Below, one piece after another: positions 27,822 through 35,819 of a stretch of DNA of 64,000 nt; position 1 is the stretch's first letter; each line of letters starts with the position of its first letter. The notes beneath the pieces were generated by a model. The model worked only from the letters and a program-made list of their open reading frames with translations, did not search any database and was not told the DNA's origin. The stretch is from a bacterium. GTDB lineage: Bacteria > Planctomycetota > Planctomycetia > Pirellulales > Pirellulaceae. The stretch covers positions 62,001-126,000 of the forward strand of contig JAUIGN010000021.1 of assembly GCA_030430075.1 (NCBI GenBank). Direction: 5' to 3'. The position numbers were made by a program, and so were the translations under genes.

Positions 27822-28859
27822 TTAGACTGACTCGTGACGGTGATTGGACAGGTGATTTCGTCCGAGGGGCGTGAGTTGTCGGCGTCCCTTGTCGTCCTTT
27901 TCGATCATCCCGCAGCGGACGAGGAAGTTGTTCTCGATGACCTCGGATACGGTTCGAGTTGGAAGGCCGAGTCGGGATGCAATGACGTTAAGGCGAGCCG
28001 CACCCTCGGCGAGAATAACGAGGTACTGCTGTTCAAGCGGCCCCAGGCCGAGGCCGTCGATCCCCTCCAGTTCGCACGCCTGAACAAGGTGATTCATGGT
28101 GACCGTGTTCGCACCATTTGAACGGGCTACACGGTGGCACGATTGAAGTAGTCGAAGTGCAATTCGTGGCGTGCCACGACCTCGCTTGGCAATCTGAGGA
28201 AACACATCTGCGTTTACATCCCAGCCCAGAGCAGCGGTTCGGTGACAGGTAAGTTTGGCCAACTCATCTTCTGAGTAGAACTGGAAACGAAGTGTCAACT
28301 TCATTCTGTCCCGTAGCGGTTGAAGGAGACAAAACTCATCGGTGGTTGAAAGAAGAAGTGTGAAGTCGGCAATCTCGATACCAAGTGGCGTCGTTCCTTT
28401 GCCATTTCCGATGAACAGCTTCCTTTTGTCCAACGCCAAATAGAGCGCCGTCTGTAAAGACCTATCGATTTCGTGGCACTCATCGATATGCACGATGGAA
28501 CGAGGCCCAGCTTTCAACAGCAGTGCATTTAGGTCAGCGATATTCGTGATTGACTGTCCCAGGACTTCATGGAAGTCTTCCGCCATCTCGTGTGCGATGA
28601 CAGATGCCACTTGTGATTTGCCACAGCCCGGTGGACCGACCAGGAGAGCGTCATCAAATTTTTTCGCATCCATCTGGGCGGCGTCGAGGCCAACTGTGAC
28701 TTGACGCAAGACGCCAGTTTGCCCCACAAGCCTGCTGATGGAGGTAGGTTGTGCCTGATTAACTTCGCACACGATTCGGGTTCCTGTTGGGTGGTCGAGG
28801 TTGACAGAAATGTGATGTTCAATAATCGGAGGGAAGAAGGACCGTCGTCGCCGAGCCAT
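27822..28859 (-). CDS. RuvB-like AAA+ ATPase
   Basis: A 345-residue AAA+ protein most like RuvB, the Holliday-junction branch-migration motor. It has Walker A GPPGCGKS, Walker B HIDECHEID (RuvB usually has DEIHR), sensor I LLLSTTDEF, RGRGTPRIALRLL, and a C-terminal winged-helix end (IASRLGLPTRTVSEVIENNFL). An N-terminal extension of about 30 residues precedes the RuvB-like LVGQ box. No RuvA or RuvC is nearby. The start overlaps the 3' end of the preceding gene by 41 bases. Possible job: recombination or replication of the island. Confidence 0.85.
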   Translation of the reverse strand: MARRRRSFFPPIIEHHISVNLDHPTGTRIVCEVNQAQPTSISRLVGQTGVLRQVTVGLDAAQMDAKKFDDALLVGPPGCGKSQVASVIAHEMAEDFHEVLGQSITNIADLNALLLKAGPRSIVHIDECHEIDRSLQTALYLALDKRKLFIGNGKGTTPLGIEIADFTLLLSTTDEFCLLQPLRDRMKLTLRFQFYSEDELAKLTCHRTAALGWDVNADVFPQIAKRGRGTPRIALRLLQSCHRVARSNGANTVTMNHLVQACELEGIDGLGLGPLEQQYLVILAEGAARLNVIASRLGLPTRTVSEVIENNFLVRCGMIEKDDKGRRQLTPLGRNHLSNHRHESV

Positions 28860-29091
28860 CTTCTTCTGATATCACCCAAAGGCGGATTCCCGTTGATAGG
28901 TCATAGGCAGAAAACAAACGCCCGCCGTGCTTCAGGGCGTCTTCGTTGGTTTTGATGTCGTCATCGTCAAGGTCGCCCCAATCGCCAGCGGAATGGCGTT
29001 TGATGTAGTCCATCGGTGTCTGGCCAGCTTCTTCAAGTGCTTCCAGAGCAGCGGGCGTGGCTACAAGTTGACCGAGCTTAAAAAGACCCAT
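28819..29091 (-). CDS. Conserved small plasmid-associated protein
   Basis: A 90-residue protein beginning MGLFKLGQLVATPAALEALEEAG and ending ISEEDGSATTVLLPSDY. From memory this pattern is a widespread small protein of plasmids and integrative elements, sometimes labelled plasmid-related protein; function unknown. AAGGGAACG precedes ATG 29091. It is the first gene of the minus-strand operon and overlaps the RuvB-like gene. Confidence 0.8.
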   Translation of the reverse strand: MGLFKLGQLVATPAALEALEEAGQTPMDYIKRHSAGDWGDLDDDDIKTNEDALKHGGRLFSAYDLSTGIRLWVISEEDGSATTVLLPSDY

Positions 29092-29146
29092 GTGTTCGTT
29101 CCCTTTCTGGAAGGAACAAACACGACCGGCCACTCGAAGGACGAGA

Positions 29147-29166
29147 TTGGTAAAAAGAATTACCAA
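29147..29166. promoter_or_regulatory. Palindromic operator TTGGTAA-N6-TTACCAA, copy 1
   Basis: A perfect 7-bp inverted repeat (9 bp counting the outer GA/TC) with a 6-base spacer lies 56 bases upstream of the operon start at 29091 and 150 bases before the divergent gene at 29316. The same 20-bp arrangement recurs at 44220-44239. It is likely a binding site for an island-encoded dimeric regulator. Confidence 0.65.
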
Positions 29167-29315
29167 TCAGCTTTTTGTGCGGGAGTGAACAAGCAGGCCC
29201 GGCTCGTGCCGTTGTGAGGCACGGGACGGGCTTTCTCTCCTCGTGTCTTGAAGCATGTAACTTTTGAGCGTGATCCGTTCGATCAAACCAAAGGCACGAG
29301 TGCATACATACCTTT

Positions 29316-30089
29316 ATGCACACACTTCATGAATTTGCCCGACTTGTTCAAATCGCCAACAGCCTGAAGCTGTTGGAGAACTTCTTTCCAATCAACCACG
29401 ACCAATACAACAGCTTGTTTCAAGCTGAGCTAAAAAGGCTCGCCATGCAGACGGACGAGCCACGAGTACGCCGTGAGCTTGAAGACCTGGAAGACTTTGG
29501 TTTCACAGCGTATATCGCCGCTGCCGTGCGCAACTCTGGCATCTCCGATCCTAGAGAGATCGATGAAAGGATTCATGAAATCGCCAGCAAACTGCTCTTG
29601 GGTAAACTCTTTTCCTTCGATCCAGTAAGCCAACCGTTCGCACCACGGTTCAAGCGGTCGATTGCCAACGCCGTCAGGAATCAAGTGGCGAAGGATCAAA
29701 GCCGTAGACGACATCTACCCAGCGTGTCAATCACAAACGAGCCGGGGATGGGCGTGTCACCTGGAGAGATCGCTGGCAGGCAGACGCTTGGAGACGAACA
29801 GGTAACTGAGAAGTTTCGGGCTTTTCTATTTTCACGACTTGGTGAAGATGCCGTTCGAGTATTTGATCAAAGATTGAACGGCGCAGATGTGAAAGAACTT
29901 GTCGGCGATGGACTCACGAGCTATGCGATAAAGCAACTTGTAAAAACTATCAAGTCCTCCGCTCGTGACTTCTTTTCAGATGACCCTGACCGTTTGGCAA
30001 TGATAGAGAAAGCGTTTGAAGCTGAGGCAAGAACCAATGCTCGCAGATTCAATCATGAAGCCTCCCGTCCTGCTGTTGACGATGAGTAG
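29316..30089 (+). CDS. Hypothetical protein, possible divergent sigma-like/DNA-binding
   Basis: A 257-residue soluble protein, not recognised. The stretch APRFKRSIANAVRNQVAKDQSRRRHLPSVSI is basic and recalls sigma-70 region 2. The C-terminal DVKELVGDGLTSYAIKQLVKTIKSSARDFF could be a helix-turn-helix, as in region 4. The resemblance is weak and rests on pattern only. It stands between two minus-strand genes and upstream of the defence operon. Confidence 0.65.
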   Translation: MHTLHEFARLVQIANSLKLLENFFPINHDQYNSLFQAELKRLAMQTDEPRVRRELEDLEDFGFTAYIAAAVRNSGISDPREIDERIHEIASKLLLGKLFSFDPVSQPFAPRFKRSIANAVRNQVAKDQSRRRHLPSVSITNEPGMGVSPGEIAGRQTLGDEQVTEKFRAFLFSRLGEDAVRVFDQRLNGADVKELVGDGLTSYAIKQLVKTIKSSARDFFSDDPDRLAMIEKAFEAEARTNARRFNHEASRPAVDDE

Positions 30090-30106
30090 TCCGTTACAGG
30101 AACACT

Positions 30107-30451
30107 TCAAGCCCTCGCCTTTTTTGCCTTGGGCACAACCTGCTCATAAACGGCATCTAGGTCAGCGTCAGCCAGTTCCGCCAATGCCATAAAGATTTCG
30201 GGTCGCTCTATCACTCGCCTACGAATTGGCTCCGGTACTTTCTCGGCAAGAAGCAGCAACTCTTGCTCACATCCGTCCAGTTCCGCAGCCAGTTTGTGGA
30301 TCAGTTTCTCTGACGGCGCATGGCCATCCTCCAGCTTGTGATTCTCGATTTTAGAGAGGTAGGTGAAGCCAACACCGACCTTTTCAGCGAGATCACGAAG
30401 CGTAAGCCCTTTAGTTTGCCGGAGTTCTCGAACTCGTTCACCGAAGGTCAT
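30107..30451 (-). CDS. XRE family transcriptional regulator
   Basis: A 114-residue protein with an N-terminal Cro/CI-type helix-turn-helix (MTFGERVRELRQTKGLTLRDLAEKVGVGFTYLSKIEN) and a helical C-terminus. It is transcribed divergently from the defence operon with 140 bases between, the usual layout for a self-regulating repressor of such an operon. Confidence 0.9.
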   Translation of the reverse strand: MTFGERVRELRQTKGLTLRDLAEKVGVGFTYLSKIENHKLEDGHAPSEKLIHKLAAELDGCEQELLLLAEKVPEPIRRRVIERPEIFMALAELADADLDAVYEQVVPKAKKARA

Positions 30452-30591
30452 GGCGCTCGCCTGCTTGCTTGTGTGTTTCAGAAATCGTAGACTGGTTGCA
30501 CTTTCGAGTCAACACGCCGAGCGATTTGAGAACGGGTCGTCGGTGGTCATGCGTAAGTGCGACCCGATCAACAAACTGAAGGACGGCACAC
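30452..30591. promoter_or_regulatory. Divergent promoter region of regulator and defence operon
   Basis: The 140 bases between the XRE gene and the DUF499 gene contain a perfect 7-bp inverted repeat, CGGGTCG (30533-30539) and CGACCCG (30560-30566), separated by 20 bases. It could be an operator for the regulator. The -35/-10 elements are not clear. Confidence 0.5.
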
Positions 30592-33303
30592 ATGCTGGAA
30601 TTGAAACTCCGTGAAGAATTCAGAGGCAAACGCCTCAAGGGAACCACTGTTGATTTCAAGAACCAGTCTGGCACCGGGGCTCTAGATGTATCCGCCGCCG
30701 ACTTCTTGAAGATCACATACCCCTCACATGACCTACTCAAAACTGTCGAAGCAACCGGGCCGGGCCAGTCACGACCTGTTGTTCTCCTTGGTGCCAGAGG
30801 TCAGGGTAAATCGCACTTGATGGCGGCACTGTATCATCTGAGCCAAGATGCCGACGCTGGCAAGTCTTGGTTGAAGGAATGGGCTGATCATCTCAAGAAC
30901 CCCCAGATCGCCACTTTGCAGCTTCGCAATGATTGTGTTGTCATCGCAGAGAGCCTTCACCTTCAGAGGTACAAGTACCTCTGGGACATTTTGTTTCAAC
31001 TGCACCCCAAAGGTCAGTGGTATGAGGCCAAGTGGTCGGGCATGGGTGACAAAAAGACGGACGTTCCCAGCTACGATCTCATGCTGGAAATGTTCACAGA
31101 ACAGCCAACTATCCTCATCCTTGATGAATTCCAGACATGGTTTGAAGGTCTAACTAACACAAAACAATACCCGTGGCGGAATTGGGCTTTCAATTTTATA
31201 CAAATACTCTCTGAGATCGCTCAGAAGGAACCAGACAAACTCGTTCTTGTCGTTTCCGTGCGAGAGGGCAACTCTGACGCCTACCAGCAAATTCGCCGGG
31301 TCAATCCTGTTGATGTGGACTTCAAAGGTCCGTATGCCAAACGTGATCGGCAGCGGCTTTTGCTTTACCGCATTTTTGAAAACCGAATGCAGGTTCCTCC
31401 TGCTGACATCTCGACGGCAATCAACAGTCATATCACGGAGTATTTCCGGCTCTGCAAGGTTCCTTCACAGGACCAAGAGAAGCAGACCGAGGACTTTATC
31501 GAGTCTTGGCCATTCGCTCCACACTTGCTCAAGCTACTGGATGATCAAGTCCTCATTGCTACCGACGCACAAGAGACTCGTGACCTCATCAAGATTCTCG
31601 TTGATCTGTTCAAGACTCACGATGAAAAAGACCCGATCATCACTGCCGCCGACTTTTCACTGACGAATGAGAAAAGCGGCGTTGCATCTCTGCTGGACTC
31701 TGTAGCAAACCAGTTGCATAAAGACCTTCGTGAGAAAGCCATTCGCAACTACGAGGCAGTCAGCGAGGCCGTCCCGAACCCGAAGACAACAATCCCACAC
31801 GCTGAAAAAATCATCAGCGCTCTCTGGCTTCGTTCATTGACTGTGGATCAGATGGCCGGTGCAGAGCCGTATGAACTTCAGGTAGACATCACTGGCAACA
31901 AACCCATTGATGACAATCAGTTTGAAGTAGAGTTGTCGAACATTGTTGACAATAGTTTCAACATCCATCCAGTCGGCACTCGACTGGTCTTCAAACATGG
32001 GGAAAATGCCCGGTCGAAATTGTTGGCGCATGCCAAGAACGACAAGCTGTTTCAAAACGGTGAAGATGTAGAACATCTTGCCAAAGAAATTCGGGCCGTC
32101 ATCGGCGGGCCGGAGGATGTGTCGCAGAAATACCGAGTGGTCGTTCTAAAAAAGAAATGGCAGAGTGATCCCTGGTCAGAGTTTGAAGAAAAGGAACATC
32201 CCAAGTCCTGGGACGGGCGACTGCCGCTGCTAATCGTGCCTGATTACCCCAGCAAGATCGGCGGCGTCTTGGGCAAATGGCTCAAAGACCACATGCAGGA
32301 GGGCCGGAACACCGTCCGCTTCCTGTTGCCACAAAAGGGCACAGGCAACATTTACTACGACCGTGAATTGCTCGTGCTTGCCAGAGCCGTCTATTTGGCG
32401 ATGAAGTGGAAATCATCAGAGAAGGCTTATGGTGAGCTTGAGCGTTCGTTCCGAAAAGACGAACTTATCCCAAAGCTCAAGAGCCGATTCGACCGTTTTG
32501 CCGTGCTTGGTGAGTGGAACTATGCCGAGCCTGAAAAGTGTGTCTTCGAGGAATCGAAACACGACGCTCAGGGTGACAAAATCCCCGACGCCATAGATCG
32601 CATTGTGCGTGAGGAGGTCTTTATCCCAGAGGAGTTTGATGAATACGTTCTCAAACTCGCCGAGAATTCGGAGTCAGTCGGGAAACTGCTGAAAGACCTT
32701 CGTGAACCTCGTCCCGGTGGCAAACCGTGCATACCCTGGCTTGGTGAAATCGCCATCAAGGAAAAGGTGATCCGCATTTGTGCTGAGGGGCAGATCGCCA
32801 TCAACGTGCGTGGCCTTGAGTTGCTTCAAGCGAATCCAGGGGAAGATGGTGATGATGCATGGACTCGCATGAAAGGAAAACTCGGTACAGGAAAACATCT
32901 AGATGAGACGGTCATGCTTATGCCAGATGCCGTCTCTGTAAGCGGAGGGAAAACGGTTGTAACCGATCCTGAATCGGGCTCAACAACCACCATCGATACC
33001 GGCACAACTGGCGATGATACAGGTGGAGGCACGACGACTGATCCCGGCGGTGGCCTGGGCAATTTATTCGGCGGTTCAGGAGGCAGCGAAACCGTCTCTA
33101 CGAAATCATGCTCGGCTCCACCAACCTCCGGCCTGAACCTTCTTGGTCAGGTCGAGTCCTGGGGCATCGGTCCAGCTACCAGCGTCAACAACGTCGCACT
33201 CAAGGTCGGAAAGATGACGGGTGCGCAACTGCAATCGCTCATCAAGCATCTCCCGGATGGCGTCACCTACGCTCTCGACCTGGAAAAAGAGGAGGGCAAC
33301 TGA
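30592..33303 (+). CDS. DUF499 P-loop ATPase (BrxC/PglY-like), defence operon
   Basis: A 903-residue ATPase with Walker A GARGQGKS (residues 67-74) and Walker B PTILILDEFQTW (D178, E179), plus VVSVREGNSDAYQQI. The size and layout are those of the DUF499 family found with PglZ and DUF1156 methylases; the BREX ATPase BrxC/PglY is the closest functional analogue. A low-complexity Gly/Thr/Asp linker precedes a small C-terminal module (LKVGKMTGAQLQSLIKHLPDG). The stop overlaps the next ATG (TGATG). Confidence 0.88.
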   Translation: MLELKLREEFRGKRLKGTTVDFKNQSGTGALDVSAADFLKITYPSHDLLKTVEATGPGQSRPVVLLGARGQGKSHLMAALYHLSQDADAGKSWLKEWADHLKNPQIATLQLRNDCVVIAESLHLQRYKYLWDILFQLHPKGQWYEAKWSGMGDKKTDVPSYDLMLEMFTEQPTILILDEFQTWFEGLTNTKQYPWRNWAFNFIQILSEIAQKEPDKLVLVVSVREGNSDAYQQIRRVNPVDVDFKGPYAKRDRQRLLLYRIFENRMQVPPADISTAINSHITEYFRLCKVPSQDQEKQTEDFIESWPFAPHLLKLLDDQVLIATDAQETRDLIKILVDLFKTHDEKDPIITAADFSLTNEKSGVASLLDSVANQLHKDLREKAIRNYEAVSEAVPNPKTTIPHAEKIISALWLRSLTVDQMAGAEPYELQVDITGNKPIDDNQFEVELSNIVDNSFNIHPVGTRLVFKHGENARSKLLAHAKNDKLFQNGEDVEHLAKEIRAVIGGPEDVSQKYRVVVLKKKWQSDPWSEFEEKEHPKSWDGRLPLLIVPDYPSKIGGVLGKWLKDHMQEGRNTVRFLLPQKGTGNIYYDRELLVLARAVYLAMKWKSSEKAYGELERSFRKDELIPKLKSRFDRFAVLGEWNYAEPEKCVFEESKHDAQGDKIPDAIDRIVREEVFIPEEFDEYVLKLAENSESVGKLLKDLREPRPGGKPCIPWLGEIAIKEKVIRICAEGQIAINVRGLELLQANPGEDGDDAWTRMKGKLGTGKHLDETVMLMPDAVSVSGGKTVVTDPESGSTTTIDTGTTGDDTGGGTTTDPGGGLGNLFGGSGGSETVSTKSCSAPPTSGLNLLGQVESWGIGPATSVNNVALKVGKMTGAQLQSLIKHLPDGVTYALDLEKEEGN

Positions 33304-34301
33304 TGTCAGCGTTTACCGTTGATCTCCTTGAAGCCGTTACAAGTGGCCCGTCCAAGCAGGCATGGAAGAACATTGCCGACCACTTATGGAGCATTTTCTC
33401 CGCACCCATTGCACCGGCAGTCGCCGATGCAGAAGTCGTCAAGCGAGATCGAAGTATCACGGAACTGGAGAACACACTTTCTGGTTCCTGCTGGGATTTG
33501 TGGAACGACTTCGAGGGCAGCGTTCCTAAAGCATCCCAGGGAATCGTGGACTTTTGGGAGAGGATTCACGGAGGAAAGGCTGTCTTGATCCTCGATGGGG
33601 TTTCATTGCGTGAGGCTCCGTGGTTGCTTCAGCAAGCTGACGAGCGTGGCTACACCGTCCATGCCGCTGAGCCCCGTGCTACAGAACTCCCATGTGAAAC
33701 GTCACCCTTTGCAGAAGCACTTGGCTTTTCGCAGCGGTCTGCTCTGGAGAACAACGGGGCAGGCGGTGCCCACAAGCTGAAGGGTGCGGGTACAGAAACA
33801 ACAAATCTTAATTGGAAAGATTGCACAGGGCTGGTGGGCAACCAGGAAGGGTTTGCCTTTTGGCATCACTGGCCTGATGAACGCATGCACGACCTGGCTG
33901 TTCCAGGCGAAGGGCTCCATAAGTTGGCAAGAGAGGCTTACGACCATCTCGCATCGGACGACTTTTGGGCGTTGGTCGAACGACTGGCCACTGGAAGGCG
34001 GCTTGTCATTACAAGCGATCACGGCTACGCAGCATGTGGCTTGTTTCCTGATCTCGTGGATAAGGAACAAGTCGGCTACATGAAAAAGATATTCAAGAGT
34101 GGCAGAACTGCCAGCGGCGATGGTGACGATGGTGCATGGGTGCCGCCAATCGATTTGAAGTTAAAAACGAGCCACGGTTCGCATCGTTATGTGCTTGGAA
34201 GGCGCAAATGGAAAAGCGCTGGAGGCTACCCAACCTTGCATCATGGCGGCTTGTCGTTGCTCGAAGTGTTTGTCCCGTTCATCGAGTTGAGCAAAGGGTA
34301 G
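33303..34301 (+). CDS. pglZ: PglZ-family protein (alkaline phosphatase superfamily)
   Basis: A 332-residue protein carrying the PglZ signatures: VLILDGVSLREAPWL (D98), VITSDHGYA (D239, H240) and LHHGGLSLLEVFVPF (H314), which correspond to the metal-binding residues of the alkaline-phosphatase fold. It is much shorter than typical BREX PglZ proteins (more than 600 residues), so it is close to the core domain alone. PglZ is the common marker of BREX and Pgl systems. ATG 33303 overlaps the ATPase stop; upstream open frame is not used. Confidence 0.88.
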   Translation: MSAFTVDLLEAVTSGPSKQAWKNIADHLWSIFSAPIAPAVADAEVVKRDRSITELENTLSGSCWDLWNDFEGSVPKASQGIVDFWERIHGGKAVLILDGVSLREAPWLLQQADERGYTVHAAEPRATELPCETSPFAEALGFSQRSALENNGAGGAHKLKGAGTETTNLNWKDCTGLVGNQEGFAFWHHWPDERMHDLAVPGEGLHKLAREAYDHLASDDFWALVERLATGRRLVITSDHGYAACGLFPDLVDKEQVGYMKKIFKSGRTASGDGDDGAWVPPIDLKLKTSHGSHRYVLGRRKWKSAGGYPTLHHGGLSLLEVFVPFIELSKG

Positions 34302-34307
34302 GCAAGG

Positions 34308-35813
34308 ATGAGCGAATTCAAACAAGCCAAACTCGACGTTGACCTGACGCCCTTTGGAAAAGGTGTGATCACATGCGATGCAACGATACAATTTGGAATG
34401 CTCAATCAACCGGAGGAAATGTCCGTCGTTATCGGTGAGTTAAATGCCGAACACTTGAACAAGCTGATGCAAGGCAATGTCGAGGTTGCGTCGATCTTTG
34501 GCAATGCGACAGTTAGCGGTTCGATTGAAGATGTGGGCACATTTCAGACAGAACTAGTTGCAATAAAGGGAATCGACTTCGGAGGCGACTCCATTGTCGC
34601 TCATTGCTTCATTGGTCCATATACCGAGACGCACACGACCCCTCACGAATCGTGCCGCTTCTGGAAATTTCGATTAACAAACCTTCGGCTGTTTATTGGT
34701 GACGAGTTTACGCACAATCCTCCTCCAGTCGATACCGTTCCGCCGGACAAGATCGACGAGTATCACGCTTTGATCCTCGAATGGCATAAAGCATTCGGGA
34801 AGCCTCCTTTGACAATGGAGCAGATTAGAAGCAAGTACAAGGACTTTGAGGTCAAAGGCGGAATTCGTCGTAACCGCATAAAGTTTTCCATTGCTGGGAG
34901 AACTTGGTTACTTGATGACGAGCTTCATGGGCGTTGGGAGAAAAACCTCAGTAAGATTGCTCGCCCCATACTCTCAGCGACTCTTTCCACTGAGCGGACC
35001 GATGGCGACACCGACTTAGGGATGCAGGAGCTTGCTACAGACGTTTGCGATCTGCTCACGTTTGCTCTCGCTCGTGACATTAAATGGATAGCTTTCGGGT
35101 GTTTTAACGAGGAAGGAAAAAGCGACAAGATTGTTCAAAAGACACCGGGATTACTTCCATTTAATCAACACGGCTCGCCAACTATCGACAATTGGAAAGG
35201 CGGCAACCTAAAAGCATTTCTCGAAGTTGCAGCGAGCCAATTGCAGGCCGACAGAGAATGGTGGCGCAAATCAATTGGTCTGCTGATGCAAGCACGGGGC
35301 TCGAAATATGTAGAGGTAAAATGCTCACTGCTCAATACCCTACTTGATCGAATTACGACGAAGATTCTTGGGCAGTCAACTGCGCCTGAAATCGACGCAG
35401 ACTTGCCGAGCAAAATTGATGAAAAGGACTTCCGTACAACGCTTAACTCTATTCTGGCATCTCTGACGCCCAAGTGGGAGCGGCACCGCACGGACGCACT
35501 TTGCTCAATGATCAAAGACTGGAATGCCAAACCGTCGTTCCCCAAAAAGATTGCTCGCTCATGCGAACAACTAGGCATCCCTCCAATGTCGGGAAAGAAA
35601 CTTGGCTTTCGCCATGTTCTGATCCATGAGGGTGAGATGCACAGCAAACTAGAGACGCCCGAAGACCGCTTTCAGTATTTCTGCGAACTCGAAGCTCTCG
35701 TGCTGTTGCTCATGTGTCGGCTTCTGCAATTTGAAGGCCAAGTGTTCCTTCAGGTAGCGCCGCCCGACCCGAAGCCCATTGCAGAGTTTTTGGAAGAACA
35801 GAACGAAGGCTAA
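34308..35813 (+). CDS. HEPN-domain protein (ApeA-like)
   Basis: A 501-residue protein. The N-terminal half (LTPFGKGVITCDATIQFGML, VSGSIEDVGTF) resembles the beta-rich N-terminal domain of ApeA-type proteins. The C-terminal part ends in a helical HEPN-like domain with the RNase motif R-x4-H in GFRHVLIHEGE (R435, H440). HEPN proteins of this kind usually cleave RNA once activated. Its place inside the operon, between PglZ and the methylase, suggests an abortive effector. The family assignment is by motif and size only. Confidence 0.75.
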   Translation: MSEFKQAKLDVDLTPFGKGVITCDATIQFGMLNQPEEMSVVIGELNAEHLNKLMQGNVEVASIFGNATVSGSIEDVGTFQTELVAIKGIDFGGDSIVAHCFIGPYTETHTTPHESCRFWKFRLTNLRLFIGDEFTHNPPPVDTVPPDKIDEYHALILEWHKAFGKPPLTMEQIRSKYKDFEVKGGIRRNRIKFSIAGRTWLLDDELHGRWEKNLSKIARPILSATLSTERTDGDTDLGMQELATDVCDLLTFALARDIKWIAFGCFNEEGKSDKIVQKTPGLLPFNQHGSPTIDNWKGGNLKAFLEVAASQLQADREWWRKSIGLLMQARGSKYVEVKCSLLNTLLDRITTKILGQSTAPEIDADLPSKIDEKDFRTTLNSILASLTPKWERHRTDALCSMIKDWNAKPSFPKKIARSCEQLGIPPMSGKKLGFRHVLIHEGEMHSKLETPEDRFQYFCELEALVLLLMCRLLQFEGQVFLQVAPPDPKPIAEFLEEQNEG

Positions 35814-35819
35814 TACTTA

